From a virus: a stretch of DNA of 42,144 bases. The notes under the pieces are model-generated. The model saw only the letters and a program-made list of their open reading frames with translations. It was not told where the DNA came from and did not search any database. Position numbers and translations under genes: made by a program. How positions within the stretch are numbered: position 1 is the stretch's first letter; each line of letters begins with the position of its first letter. Where the stretch lies: positions 1 to 42,144 of IMG/VR virus record IMGVR_UViG_3300036791_000945; one strand, 5' to 3'. Positions 1 to 5,295 of this stretch are shown here, one piece after another.

Positions 1-149
1 TACGGCTTGTAGCATTTGGAGCCAAAAAAAAGCCCGGGCTGGAAGCCCGGGCCAAATCGACTCTGAGATTACGCGGCGCGAGTTAACAGCGGCGGCGCCT
101 TGGCAGCAAACCACCATGGCAATCGCGCCTCGAAACAATCGGGCTTGCG
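1..149. repeat. Terminal direct repeat, left copy
   Basis: Bases 1-149 are repeated at 41995-42144. The two copies differ visibly only in an A-run (8 A here, 9 A at the right end). The repeat runs from intergenic DNA into the 3' part of the clamp-like gene. The simplest reading is a circular or circularly permuted genome assembled with an overlap; a true short direct terminal repeat is the alternative. Confidence 0.93.
24..52 (-). terminator. Rho-independent terminator of the leftward clamp operon
   Basis: Read leftward, a 9-bp stem (GCCCGGGCT, 3-nt loop, AGCCCGGGC) is followed by a run of eight T. It lies about 17 bases past the stop codon of the clamp-like gene at 69, the right place to end the transcript that starts upstream of 2266. 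Confidence 0.92.
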
Positions 150-737
150 GAACGGCATGATCAATCCGAAAGCGTGCGACGCATGCGGGAAGGTTACCAG
201 GGCGGGCCCGCCGGTGGTGGCGCCAGTCACGACAACCAGGCCTTTGTCGCTGCTAAGCGCCGCTGCGACGTCGCACATTTTGCCAAGCACGGACTGTTCA
301 AAAGCGGGCGCGGTCTCTTTGCCGTCAGGCGCCGTCTGTGACGACGTCACGACGTTGCGCCATGCCGGAAAGGCACCGTCGACAAAACAGTCTGGCGACA
401 CAGCGACTTCCGTGAACGGCGGTTCGCCGCTTTCGAGCACCACAAACGCGCGCTTGTCATGGTCGCCAATCGACAGCATGCGCGTGACATAACTCAGATC
501 ACTCTTAGCCGGCTTGCAAGCCCGCAATGCGTCGGGCGACAGCTTGATGATAGCGGACTGGTCGCACACTGCGGTGTCATCATGAATGGACACTAGATAG
601 CGGCCGTCGGTTGCGGTCAACGTGGCGCCCATGCGTTCGTGCGGTTCCACGAACACGCCTTGCAGGTAATAGCGCGTCTTGTCGGACGACATGCACATAG
701 CGGCGATACGGAACAGATTAGCGTTTACGCGGATCAT
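69..737 (-). CDS. DNA polymerase III beta sliding clamp-like protein
   Basis: The 222-residue product resembles the beta-clamp fold: a TDGRYL segment (residues 43-48) matches the clamp signature 'TDGHRL', and the C-terminal part has 'LIMPFR' (192-197), like the MPMR near the end of bacterial DnaN. A full DnaN is about 370 residues with three domains, so this is a shortened, divergent version. The start at 737 was chosen because AGGGATACCAAAT precedes it at ribosome-binding distance; an upstream in-frame start at 806 lacks this. It is the last gene of a leftward operon with the DUF932 and KOW-like genes. Inference: it may tether or divert the host polymerase to phage DNA. Similarity is by motif only, so a structural prediction would matter. 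Confidence 0.7.
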   Translation of the reverse strand: MIRVNANLFRIAAMCMSSDKTRYYLQGVFVEPHERMGATLTATDGRYLVSIHDDTAVCDQSAIIKLSPDALRACKPAKSDLSYVTRMLSIGDHDKRAFVVLESGEPPFTEVAVSPDCFVDGAFPAWRNVVTSSQTAPDGKETAPAFEQSVLGKMCDVAAALSSDKGLVVVTGATTGGPALVTFPHASHAFGLIMPFRKPDCFEARLPWWFAAKAPPLLTRAA

Positions 738-815
738 GATTTGGTATCCCTGGTTGCGACAGTCGCGATTGGCTGTCGCCACTGGCGCGGGACAAGCCCG
801 CGCCAATAGCTTCAG

Positions 816-1883
816 TCAATTGAACTTGGAAGGCCGGAACGCCTGCTTGAGAATGCCGGCGACGTCGCTGTCGCTGGCCGTCTTGTCAGAGACGGCGCGG
901 AGCAAATCCTCATCGGTGAGGAACGCAACCGCCTTTTCCTTTAAGGCGACGCCGGGCCCAAAGTTAGCCGACGTGAACCGAGCGGTATCGGCCGGCGCGC
1001 CATTGCCGCGCACGTCGCGATCATGGTCGACCCAACGAGTAACCCCATTAAGTGCGCACCATGCGGTTCCAGGTTCCGTCTCGCGGCCAGTCTGCGCGTA
1101 AGCGTCCCACAGCGCTTTGTACTGGTTAACCTTGCGGGCAGAGACATCCTTGACGGGCGTGTCCCAAGGGATATCCAGGACGCTCTTGAACAGGCATTTC
1201 AGCTGCATTTCGTCGACGTGACGTGCGGCCATCGCGTCGCCCATCGCTTTGTAGGCCTCGAAGGTCTTGACCACCTCCGCCAGCTGCTTGCCGACACGGT
1301 CGGCGTCGAACTTGGTGTTGTGGCGCAGCTTGATCGAAGGCACGCCACGCAATGCCAGATTGGCGCGCATGGTGTTGTCGCACACGGTGCGGACAAACGA
1401 GGCTATGAACGTCGAGGCGAGTGTACCGTCGAACGCGGTGCATCCCAGCAAATAGACGCGGTGCTGGTCGCCTCCGATGGTCATATCCTCCGCGTAGCTG
1501 GCATTGGCCCAGATCCGCTTGCCGTGATCGATGGCGCCGGCAGTATCCATCGCGAACCGCGGATCGACCGACACGTACTGGAACATGAACTCGAGAAAGT
1601 CTTGCGGTTGATGCGTCTCGTATCGCTCCGAATGAATTCCAAGCGGGTAACGGGTGTCGGAGCGGATACCGGCAAACCATGGCGTTGCGATTTCGGTGCC
1701 ATCGGGCAAGCGGGCGAAAACCGGCGTCGACTCCGAATGCCATTTGAGACCGGCTGCCGTGGCCCACTGCTCAATCGACATACCGGGTTGCAGCTGAGTG
1801 CCTTCGCGGTGCCAGATGTCGTTGCGGTCGCCGGTGAACGCCATGTTGACGCGGCCGTTAGAGGTATCGAGATTAGCGGACAT
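816..1883 (-). CDS. DUF932 family phage/plasmid protein
   Basis: The 355-residue protein matches the DUF932 (phage/plasmid-like, TIGR03299-type) family by its early 'WHREGT' segment, a central 'GKRIWANASY' stretch, and the characteristic 'RTVCDNTMRANL' region. The family is frequent on phages and plasmids and its biochemical role is unknown. The start is supported by an excellent Shine-Dalgarno, AGGAGGG, six bases before the ATG. It lies between the KOW-like and clamp-like genes on the same strand, which suggests a role in DNA replication or in the early takeover of host DNA metabolism, but this is context only. Confidence 0.85.
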   Translation of the reverse strand: MSANLDTSNGRVNMAFTGDRNDIWHREGTQLQPGMSIEQWATAAGLKWHSESTPVFARLPDGTEIATPWFAGIRSDTRYPLGIHSERYETHQPQDFLEFMFQYVSVDPRFAMDTAGAIDHGKRIWANASYAEDMTIGGDQHRVYLLGCTAFDGTLASTFIASFVRTVCDNTMRANLALRGVPSIKLRHNTKFDADRVGKQLAEVVKTFEAYKAMGDAMAARHVDEMQLKCLFKSVLDIPWDTPVKDVSARKVNQYKALWDAYAQTGRETEPGTAWCALNGVTRWVDHDRDVRGNGAPADTARFTSANFGPGVALKEKAVAFLTDEDLLRAVSDKTASDSDVAGILKQAFRPSKFN

Positions 1884-1909
1884 AGTATCCCTCCTATTTG
1901 AGTTGTGAG

Positions 1910-2266
1910 TTACCAGGGAACGGAACCGTTGAGCTTGCGGGCAACCGGGCGCCGAACCGACGGCGCCGGCGGTTGCTTTGGCATGACGAGGCAGTGATCG
2001 GCGTTAGCGAATATGCGGGCGCCGATCGGGGTTTCGATGGTGGCGCAAAGGCCGTCGTTGAATTTGGACGGCCGCACGTCAATCACCTTGCCGCCTTTCC
2101 CCTTGTTATGGCCGCCGGTAATGGAAACGGTCTCGCCAACGAGTGAATGCGGCGTGTCGGCAGTGGCGTCGGCGCCGGCCAATTGGTTGCCGGCGAGTTG
2201 CTCGAGACGGTCGGCAATGGCGTGCATAGCGTCCACTATGGCGACAAGGTCAGTAGAGGTAATCAT
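1910..2266 (-). CDS. Small protein with KOW/SH3-like motif
   Basis: A 118-residue product, first gene of the leftward clamp operon. The N-terminal 30 residues look helical; residues about 43-64 read 'VGETVSITGG...KGKGGKVIDV', the pattern of a KOW motif as in ribosomal protein L24 and NusG, followed by more beta-strand-like sequence up to about residue 95. KOW modules bind RNA or protein. The leader AGGGATACCAAATAC precedes the ATG and is nearly identical to that of the clamp-like gene. Function is unknown; RNA or nucleic-acid binding is a guess from the motif. Confidence 0.65.
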   Translation of the reverse strand: MITSTDLVAIVDAMHAIADRLEQLAGNQLAGADATADTPHSLVGETVSITGGHNKGKGGKVIDVRPSKFNDGLCATIETPIGARIFANADHCLVMPKQPPAPSVRRPVARKLNGSVPW

Positions 2267-2313
2267 GTATTTGGTATCCCTGTTTGGTTGCGGGCACAGC
2301 TTCGCCCGTGAGT

Positions 2314-2351
2314 ATCCTACTGCAATCCTCTACATAGTGCAATCCCCTACA
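2314..2351. promoter_or_regulatory. Direct-repeat operator candidate upstream of the leftward operon
   Basis: Two 14-bp direct repeats, TGCAATCCTCTACA (2321-2334) and TGCAATCCCCTACA (2338-2351), sit 17 bp apart, with a related ATCCTAC at 2314-2320. Read leftward they are GTAGGAT-type half-sites, the same half-site that forms a perfect palindrome at 2911-2925. The position between the divergent KOW-like gene (2266) and HTH gene (2440) fits an operator. Confidence 0.55.
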
Positions 2352-2378
2352 AGTATTAATGTGCTACGCCATGCCTAA

Positions 2379-2407
2379 TTGACAGGATTCCAAGCTTCGG
2401 CTAACGC
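2379..2407 (+). promoter_or_regulatory. Weak sigma70-type promoter candidate for the HTH gene
   Basis: A perfect TTGACA (2379-2384) is followed after 17 bp by TAACGC (2402-2407), a poor -10 element. It would start transcription about 25 bases before the HTH gene at 2440. Only the -35 box is convincing. Confidence 0.3.
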
Positions 2408-2439
2408 TACGCGCGGGCAGCCATAAGGAATGCAACCCG

Positions 2440-2700
2440 ATGACGGGCCCAGAGGTACAGCGGGCGCTGCGGCTGCTCACAAGCCCCGAATATCGCCGCA
2501 AACATCACTTTCCGATCTCGGTGCTGGCCAACATGTCAGGCCTCTCCCGCGAAAGCATCTATCAGGCCCGCAACGGCAATATGCTGACACCGCGCGTGGT
2601 CACCGTGCTGGCGCCAATCCTCAAAGATATTTTTGCCGGCAAGCTGATCGCAAAGCGATCGCGCAGTTATACTGTAACCACACACACGGTTACACAGTAA
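2440..2700 (+). CDS. Helix-turn-helix DNA-binding regulator
   Basis: An 86-residue basic protein. Residues about 25-62 (ISVLANMSGLSRESIYQAR and the following segment) fit a helix-turn-helix of the phage repressor/Cro type: an 'LAxxxGLSRESIY' core and a following helix. An AAGGAA precedes the ATG by about 10 bases. Its last eleven codons coincide with two GGTTAC-type operator candidates, so the C-terminus 'TVTTHTVTQ' is written by the operator DNA itself. The gene faces away from the clamp operon and towards the packaging genes, which suggests control of one or both. Target and sign of regulation cannot be read from sequence. Confidence 0.7.
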   Translation: MTGPEVQRALRLLTSPEYRRKHHFPISVLANMSGLSRESIYQARNGNMLTPRVVTVLAPILKDIFAGKLIAKRSRSYTVTTHTVTQ

Positions 2701-2702
2701 CC
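2665..2702. promoter_or_regulatory. Paired GGTTAC-N3-GTAACC operator candidates
   Basis: Site A, AGTTATACTGTAACC (2665-2679), and site B, GGTTACACAGTAACC (2688-2702), lie 23 bp start to start, about two helical turns. Site B has perfect 6-bp arms. A third copy, GGTTATACTGTAACC, is at 41945-41959. The inner arms could also pair as TGTAACC/GGTTACA with an 8-nt loop, but there is no T-run, so a terminator is less likely. Confidence 0.6.
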
Positions 2703-3054
2703 GAAATATTTCCTTCGAGATGTCAGTCAAGCGGAGATGGAAGCCGTTCAGCGGTGCCGTGCTCCTAACTCAAGATCACGGTGCCCCGGGCCTGCCCGCA
2801 GACGCGCACCGCGGGTCCGACAGGGCCATGGTCCCAGCAGGCGAGCGGTTCGGGGCCGGCACTCCGTTCACCCCCCCAAAAAAGGATTGAGTGGAGGTAC
2901 ATGTGTGTCGGTAGGATAATCCTACAAGTGCCTGTGCTGCAGTGGTTTCTGAACGTTTGAGGTTAGTGGGCTTTCCCGTGGGATGGGTAGGGGTTGGGTT
3001 TTGGTGAGAGCTGTGCCAGAGTGTCAAGTGTCAAGCAAGAAACAGGGGATACTG
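2703..3054. other. Non-coding leader region before the rightward accessory/packaging operon
   Basis: No convincing gene is seen in this stretch of about 350 bases. It contains the palindrome at 2911-2925, G/T-rich sequence at about 2960-3010 and, just before the first gene, AGGGGATACTG as a ribosome-binding leader. A GATAAT (2915-2920) inside the palindrome could serve as a -10 box, but I see no matching -35. The rightward transcript must start here or upstream. Confidence 0.5.
2911..2925. promoter_or_regulatory. Perfect 15-bp palindrome, operator candidate
   Basis: GTAGGATAATCCTAC is a perfect inverted repeat with 7-bp arms around a central A. A 12/15 match (GTAGGACCATCCTGC) is at 41797-41811 and half-sites occur at 2314-2351. 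It lies 130 bp upstream of the first gene of the rightward operon, and its core contains a GATAAT that could be a -10 box. Confidence 0.6.
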
Positions 3055-3213
3055 ATGAGTGACTGGCGGCAGTGGACGCGTGAGGAATATGCGGCTTGGC
3101 GGCGGGCGTATATCAGGAGTGTGCGCACAAGGGGTTTAGCTGGACTTGCCTATCTGAGTTTCATTGGGTTTGCGATGATTGCTGGTTTCGGGAAATGGAT
3201 GGGGTATTGGTGA
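3055..3213 (+). CDS. Small single-pass membrane protein
   Basis: A 52-residue product with a charged N-terminal half and one hydrophobic segment near the C-terminus (about residues 28-46, 'GLAYLSFIGFAMIAGFG'). The ATG follows AGGGGATACTG, a strong ribosome-binding leader, which decides for this start over a longer frame from 2983. Its stop overlaps the next start by one base (TGATG). It opens a tightly packed series of small genes leading to the terminase. Function unknown; membrane localisation is inferred from the hydrophobic segment. Confidence 0.6.
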   Translation: MSDWRQWTREEYAAWRRAYIRSVRTRGLAGLAYLSFIGFAMIAGFGKWMGYW

Positions 3214-3458
3214 TGGCGCATCAGATGCAGGTGCAGATATGCGTGAGCTGCGGCAAGACACTGGATGCTGCAACATTACCGGAGGGGGAGGATGCGCCGT
3301 CGCCCGGCGATATCTCGCTGTGCCTCTACTGCGGGCACCTGATGGCCTATGCGGATGATCTGGAGCTGCGCAATCTCACCGATGAGGAGATGCACGAGGT
3401 GGCCGGCGATCCGCATATTCTGCGTATGCAGCGGGCACGAGGACGAATTGATGGGTGA
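3213..3458 (+). CDS. Small zinc-ribbon-like protein
   Basis: An 81-residue protein with two Cys pairs, C10-x2-C13 (ICVSCGK) and C37-x2-C40 (CLYCGH), spaced as in a zinc ribbon, followed by an acidic helical tail. The start at 3213 overlaps the previous stop (TGATG), indicating coupled translation; the longer frame upstream overlaps the preceding gene and is less likely. A structural zinc site is expected. No specific role is recognised. Confidence 0.65.
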   Translation: MAHQMQVQICVSCGKTLDAATLPEGEDAPSPGDISLCLYCGHLMAYADDLELRNLTDEEMHEVAGDPHILRMQRARGRIDG

Positions 3459-3768
3459 AGCAAAGCGCAGGCAGCTGGTGGAAGACGTCACCAAGAAGCT
3501 GGCAGATGATGGCAAGTTGCTGGAAGCCGGATGGAACGGCTTCCGTGCGTTGTATCTGCAGGGAGCACAGGAGGCGCAGGTCAATGATATGCGGATCGCC
3601 TTCTACGCCGGGGCTCAGCATATCTACGGATCGATGATGTCGTTCATGGAGGCGGGGGAACAGCCGACCGAGACCGACATGCGGCGGGTGGAGGCGCTCG
3701 ATCAGGAAGTCTCCGAGTTCATCGAGTGGTTCAAGCTGCATATAGAGCGCGTCGAGGGGAATGCATGA
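3451..3768 (+). CDS. Hypothetical helical protein (MGEAKRRQ start)
   Basis: A 105-residue, largely helical and acidic protein. It begins MGEAKRRQ, an N-terminus seen in several small phage/prophage proteins. The start overlaps the preceding gene by eight bases, with GAGGACG as ribosome-binding site. Residues 30-75 contain the best-conserved looking segment (GWNGFRALYLQGAQ, FYAGAQHIYG). No catalytic motif is visible and no function is assigned. Confidence 0.6.
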   Translation: MGEAKRRQLVEDVTKKLADDGKLLEAGWNGFRALYLQGAQEAQVNDMRIAFYAGAQHIYGSMMSFMEAGEQPTETDMRRVEALDQEVSEFIEWFKLHIERVEGNA

Positions 3769-4027
3769 GATGGATGACGTCTACCTCATCTGGTCAAACG
3801 AACACATGGGGTGGTGGGGCCCGGGCCGCCACGGCTACACGCGCGACCTGGTCGGCGCCGGCCACTACATGCGCGAAGAAGCCCTCGAAATATGCCGTAA
3901 AGCCGTATTGCAGGCCCCACACGTCGGTATGATCGCCGAACTGCCGGTACGGCTCGCCGATATCGCCGAGTTCCTCGAAGGGCAAAAGCTGCCCCGTGCT
4001 ATCGCCACCGGAGAATATCATCCATGA
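3761..4027 (+). CDS. Conserved hypothetical phage protein (WSNEHMGWWGPGRHGY)
   Basis: An 88-residue protein with the N-terminal pattern 'YLIWSNEHMGWWGPGRHGYT', then a helix 'GHYMREEALEICRKA' and a proline/valine segment 'ELPVRLADIAEFL'. I recognise the WSNEH...WWGP...GYT pattern as common in small proteins of proteobacterial phages; their role is unknown. Overlaps both neighbours by a few bases, as expected in a compact operon. Alternative start codons exist three codons downstream (MDDVYL). Confidence 0.65.
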   Translation: MHEMDDVYLIWSNEHMGWWGPGRHGYTRDLVGAGHYMREEALEICRKAVLQAPHVGMIAELPVRLADIAEFLEGQKLPRAIATGEYHP

Positions 4028-4290
4028 ACATGGATGAATTCGACAGACTGCCCAAGTCGGTGCGCGAGCGGTTGGCTAATGCGCTCGGTAACCGCGATCT
4101 CGCCGTGGTGCAGCGCTGGCGCGATGTCGGCATGCATGCACGTGATGTCGTCAAGCGCATCGAGGCGTGGGATCGCGCCGATAATGCCGGTATTGTAAGA
4201 GCAGGCCTGATGCCGCCGCTCACATCAAAGCAACCAGTTCAACTGGTGCCCAAGCGCAACCGGGCCAGACAGCGGAGATATCTGCCATGA
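4024..4290 (+). CDS. Hypothetical basic protein
   Basis: An 88-residue basic protein that starts at an ATGA overlap with the preceding stop and ends overlapping the next start. Residues 8-50 are predicted helical by eye (SVRERLANALGNRD..., DVVKRIEAWDRAD) and the C-terminus is Arg/Lys/Pro-rich. No motif I can name. The consistent 4-base overlaps on both sides make a real gene likely. Confidence 0.55.
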   Translation: MNMDEFDRLPKSVRERLANALGNRDLAVVQRWRDVGMHARDVVKRIEAWDRADNAGIVRAGLMPPLTSKQPVQLVPKRNRARQRRYLP

Positions 4291-4433
4291 CCGCCCTGCT
4301 GCTCATCTTCGTTGCGGCGCTGGTTGGCGGTGCGCTCGGCGGTTATGCGGGCGTGCTGGTCGCCTGGTGGCGGATCAAGGATGATGTCATGGTCCGGCTG
4401 GCGGCACGGCAAATGGGGACCACCGGGCTATGA
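4287..4433 (+). CDS. Small membrane protein, 48 aa
   Basis: A 48-residue frame starting at an ATGA overlap with the previous gene. Residues 3-27 form one hydrophobic, Ala/Gly-rich segment (LLLIFVAALVGGALGGYAG) followed by a tryptophan pair and a positively charged tail, the look of a single-pass protein with N-terminus outside. It ends at an ATGA overlap with the next gene. Could be a small phage membrane effector or spanin/holin-like element, but position among early small genes does not point to lysis. Confidence 0.5.
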   Translation: MTALLLIFVAALVGGALGGYAGVLVAWWRIKDDVMVRLAARQMGTTGL

Positions 4434-4984
4434 GCGAGGGACCTCGGGTGAGATTGGGGCTATCCGATCATGCTTTGATTGCCGATCTTGTGCAGAGGTT
4501 GCGTAGCTTCGACCTCCGGGATGTTGGTGCAATCTACGACACCGACAAATTGTCTTTGCTGATCGGCGAAGCCGCGGATGCTCTTGAATATTTAAACGAC
4601 GACGCGCGAGGGCACGCCTGCGGTCACACCGAACGCCTCGTCACCTGGCGGACGGTGATCGACTTGCGTGAGGCAGCCGAGGAAATCAAGCGACTGCGGG
4701 GCGATGTCGAGCTGCTACGCAAAGGCCTCGAGTTCGAAAAGAGAATCAATCCGAACAACAGGCCCGAAGTAGTGGTCGATCCCTGCATGCCGCCCGACCA
4801 GATGGATATAGTGGGCGCGCACGAGACCATAACGATTAGGGACATTGGCCATGAGACGATTACGCGAGCTTCAGATGATGGCCGGGATGCGAGCAACCCC
4901 GCAGGAACGGCGAGCGCAGCGTCAGCTGCGCCACTTCCGCAGGGAACGGACAATCCAGGAGCAGCAGATGCTGCTGATCGATAA
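4430..4984 (+). CDS. Hypothetical protein with coiled-coil segment
   Basis: A 184-residue protein. The N-terminal half is helical; residues about 75-105 (LREAAEEIKRLRGDVELLRKG) look like a short coiled coil. The C-terminal 45 residues are low-complexity Ala/Gly/Asp and overlap, in a different frame, the next gene from 4851. No catalytic motif. The start ATG overlaps the stop of the preceding membrane protein. Confidence 0.55.
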   Translation: MSEGPRVRLGLSDHALIADLVQRLRSFDLRDVGAIYDTDKLSLLIGEAADALEYLNDDARGHACGHTERLVTWRTVIDLREAAEEIKRLRGDVELLRKGLEFEKRINPNNRPEVVVDPCMPPDQMDIVGAHETITIRDIGHETITRASDDGRDASNPAGTASAASAAPLPQGTDNPGAADAADR

Positions 4985-5048
4985 GATCAGGGAACGCGAA
5001 GGTGGCAGCCAGGGAACCAAGCCGATGCCGTACAGTAGGAAGCCATGA
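4851..5048 (+). CDS. Small basic protein ending KPMPYSRKP
   Basis: A 65-residue Arg/Gln-rich protein (LRELQMMAGMRATPQERRAQ...). It overlaps the 3' 134 bases of the preceding gene in another frame, a long overlap that lowers confidence in its start; a TTG at 4845 is possible. Its last codons, KPMPYSRKP, and the downstream stop/start junction are repeated almost exactly at the end of the next gene, suggesting duplication of a gene end together with its ribosome-binding site (AGGAAGCC before ATG). Confidence 0.5.
   Translation: MRRLRELQMMAGMRATPQERRAQRQLRHFRRERTIQEQQMLLIDKIREREGGSQGTKPMPYSRKP
5017..5048 (+). repeat. Gene-end/ribosome-binding-site repeat, copy 1
   Basis: The 32-base segment starting CCAAGCCGATGCCGTAC and running through AGGAAGCCATGA is repeated at 5220-5251 with four differences. 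Each copy encodes KPMPY-x-RKP, contains an AGGAA ribosome-binding site and ends with an ATGA stop/start overlap. Confidence 0.8.
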
Positions 5049-5251
5049 CAGAGATTGAGTTGCTGCGTGCCATTTTGACCGATCTCGAGAAGCTGCGCTT
5101 GATGACTGCAGATCGGGAGTTCCGTGAGGCAATTGACGAAGCGGTCATCTGCCTCGAGTTTGGACCGACACGATATTATGGATATTGGGCCTATTCTGCG
5201 CGCTCCGAGAGGAACCATGCCAAGCCGATGCCGTACGCGAGGAAACCATGA
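5045..5251 (+). CDS. Small hypothetical protein ending KPMPYARKP
   Basis: A 68-residue protein, acidic and helical in its first 40 residues (LLRAILTDLEKLRLMTADREFREAIDE begins it), then a Tyr-rich stretch and the tail KPMPYARKP shared with the previous product. Start is at the ATGA overlap with an AGGAAGCC ribosome-binding site. It lies immediately before the terminase, where small terminase subunits are often found, but it lacks a recognisable HTH and is shorter than usual for that role. Confidence 0.55.
   Translation: MTEIELLRAILTDLEKLRLMTADREFREAIDEAVICLEFGPTRYYGYWAYSARSERNHAKPMPYARKP
5220..5251 (+). repeat. Gene-end/ribosome-binding-site repeat, copy 2
   Basis: Second copy of the repeat at 5017-5048, 28 of 32 bases identical, again ending in an ATGA stop/start overlap. 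Confidence 0.8.
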
Positions 5252-5295
5252 GCAAGAAGAAGAGGCAAAGAAGCGTAGCTGTCGCCCATGAATGA
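5248..5295 (+). CDS. Possible 15-aa basic leader peptide before terminase
   Basis: The frame MSKKKRQRSVAVAHE starts at an ATGA overlap with an AGGAAACC ribosome-binding site and ends eight bases inside the terminase gene. No separate ribosome-binding site is obvious directly before the terminase ATG at 5288, so the peptide could deliver ribosomes to it. Too short to judge from composition. Confidence 0.35.
   Translation: MSKKKRQRSVAVAHE

Noticed and set aside
1023-1901. Long open frame on the plus strand opposite the DUF932 gene
   Set aside because: It mirrors the codons of a well-supported gene on the other strand, has no ribosome-binding site of note and no motif; high GC makes such frames common.
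2737-2919. 60-codon frame in the leader before the accessory operon
   Set aside because: Arg/Pro-rich, no ribosome-binding site, overlaps the operator palindrome.
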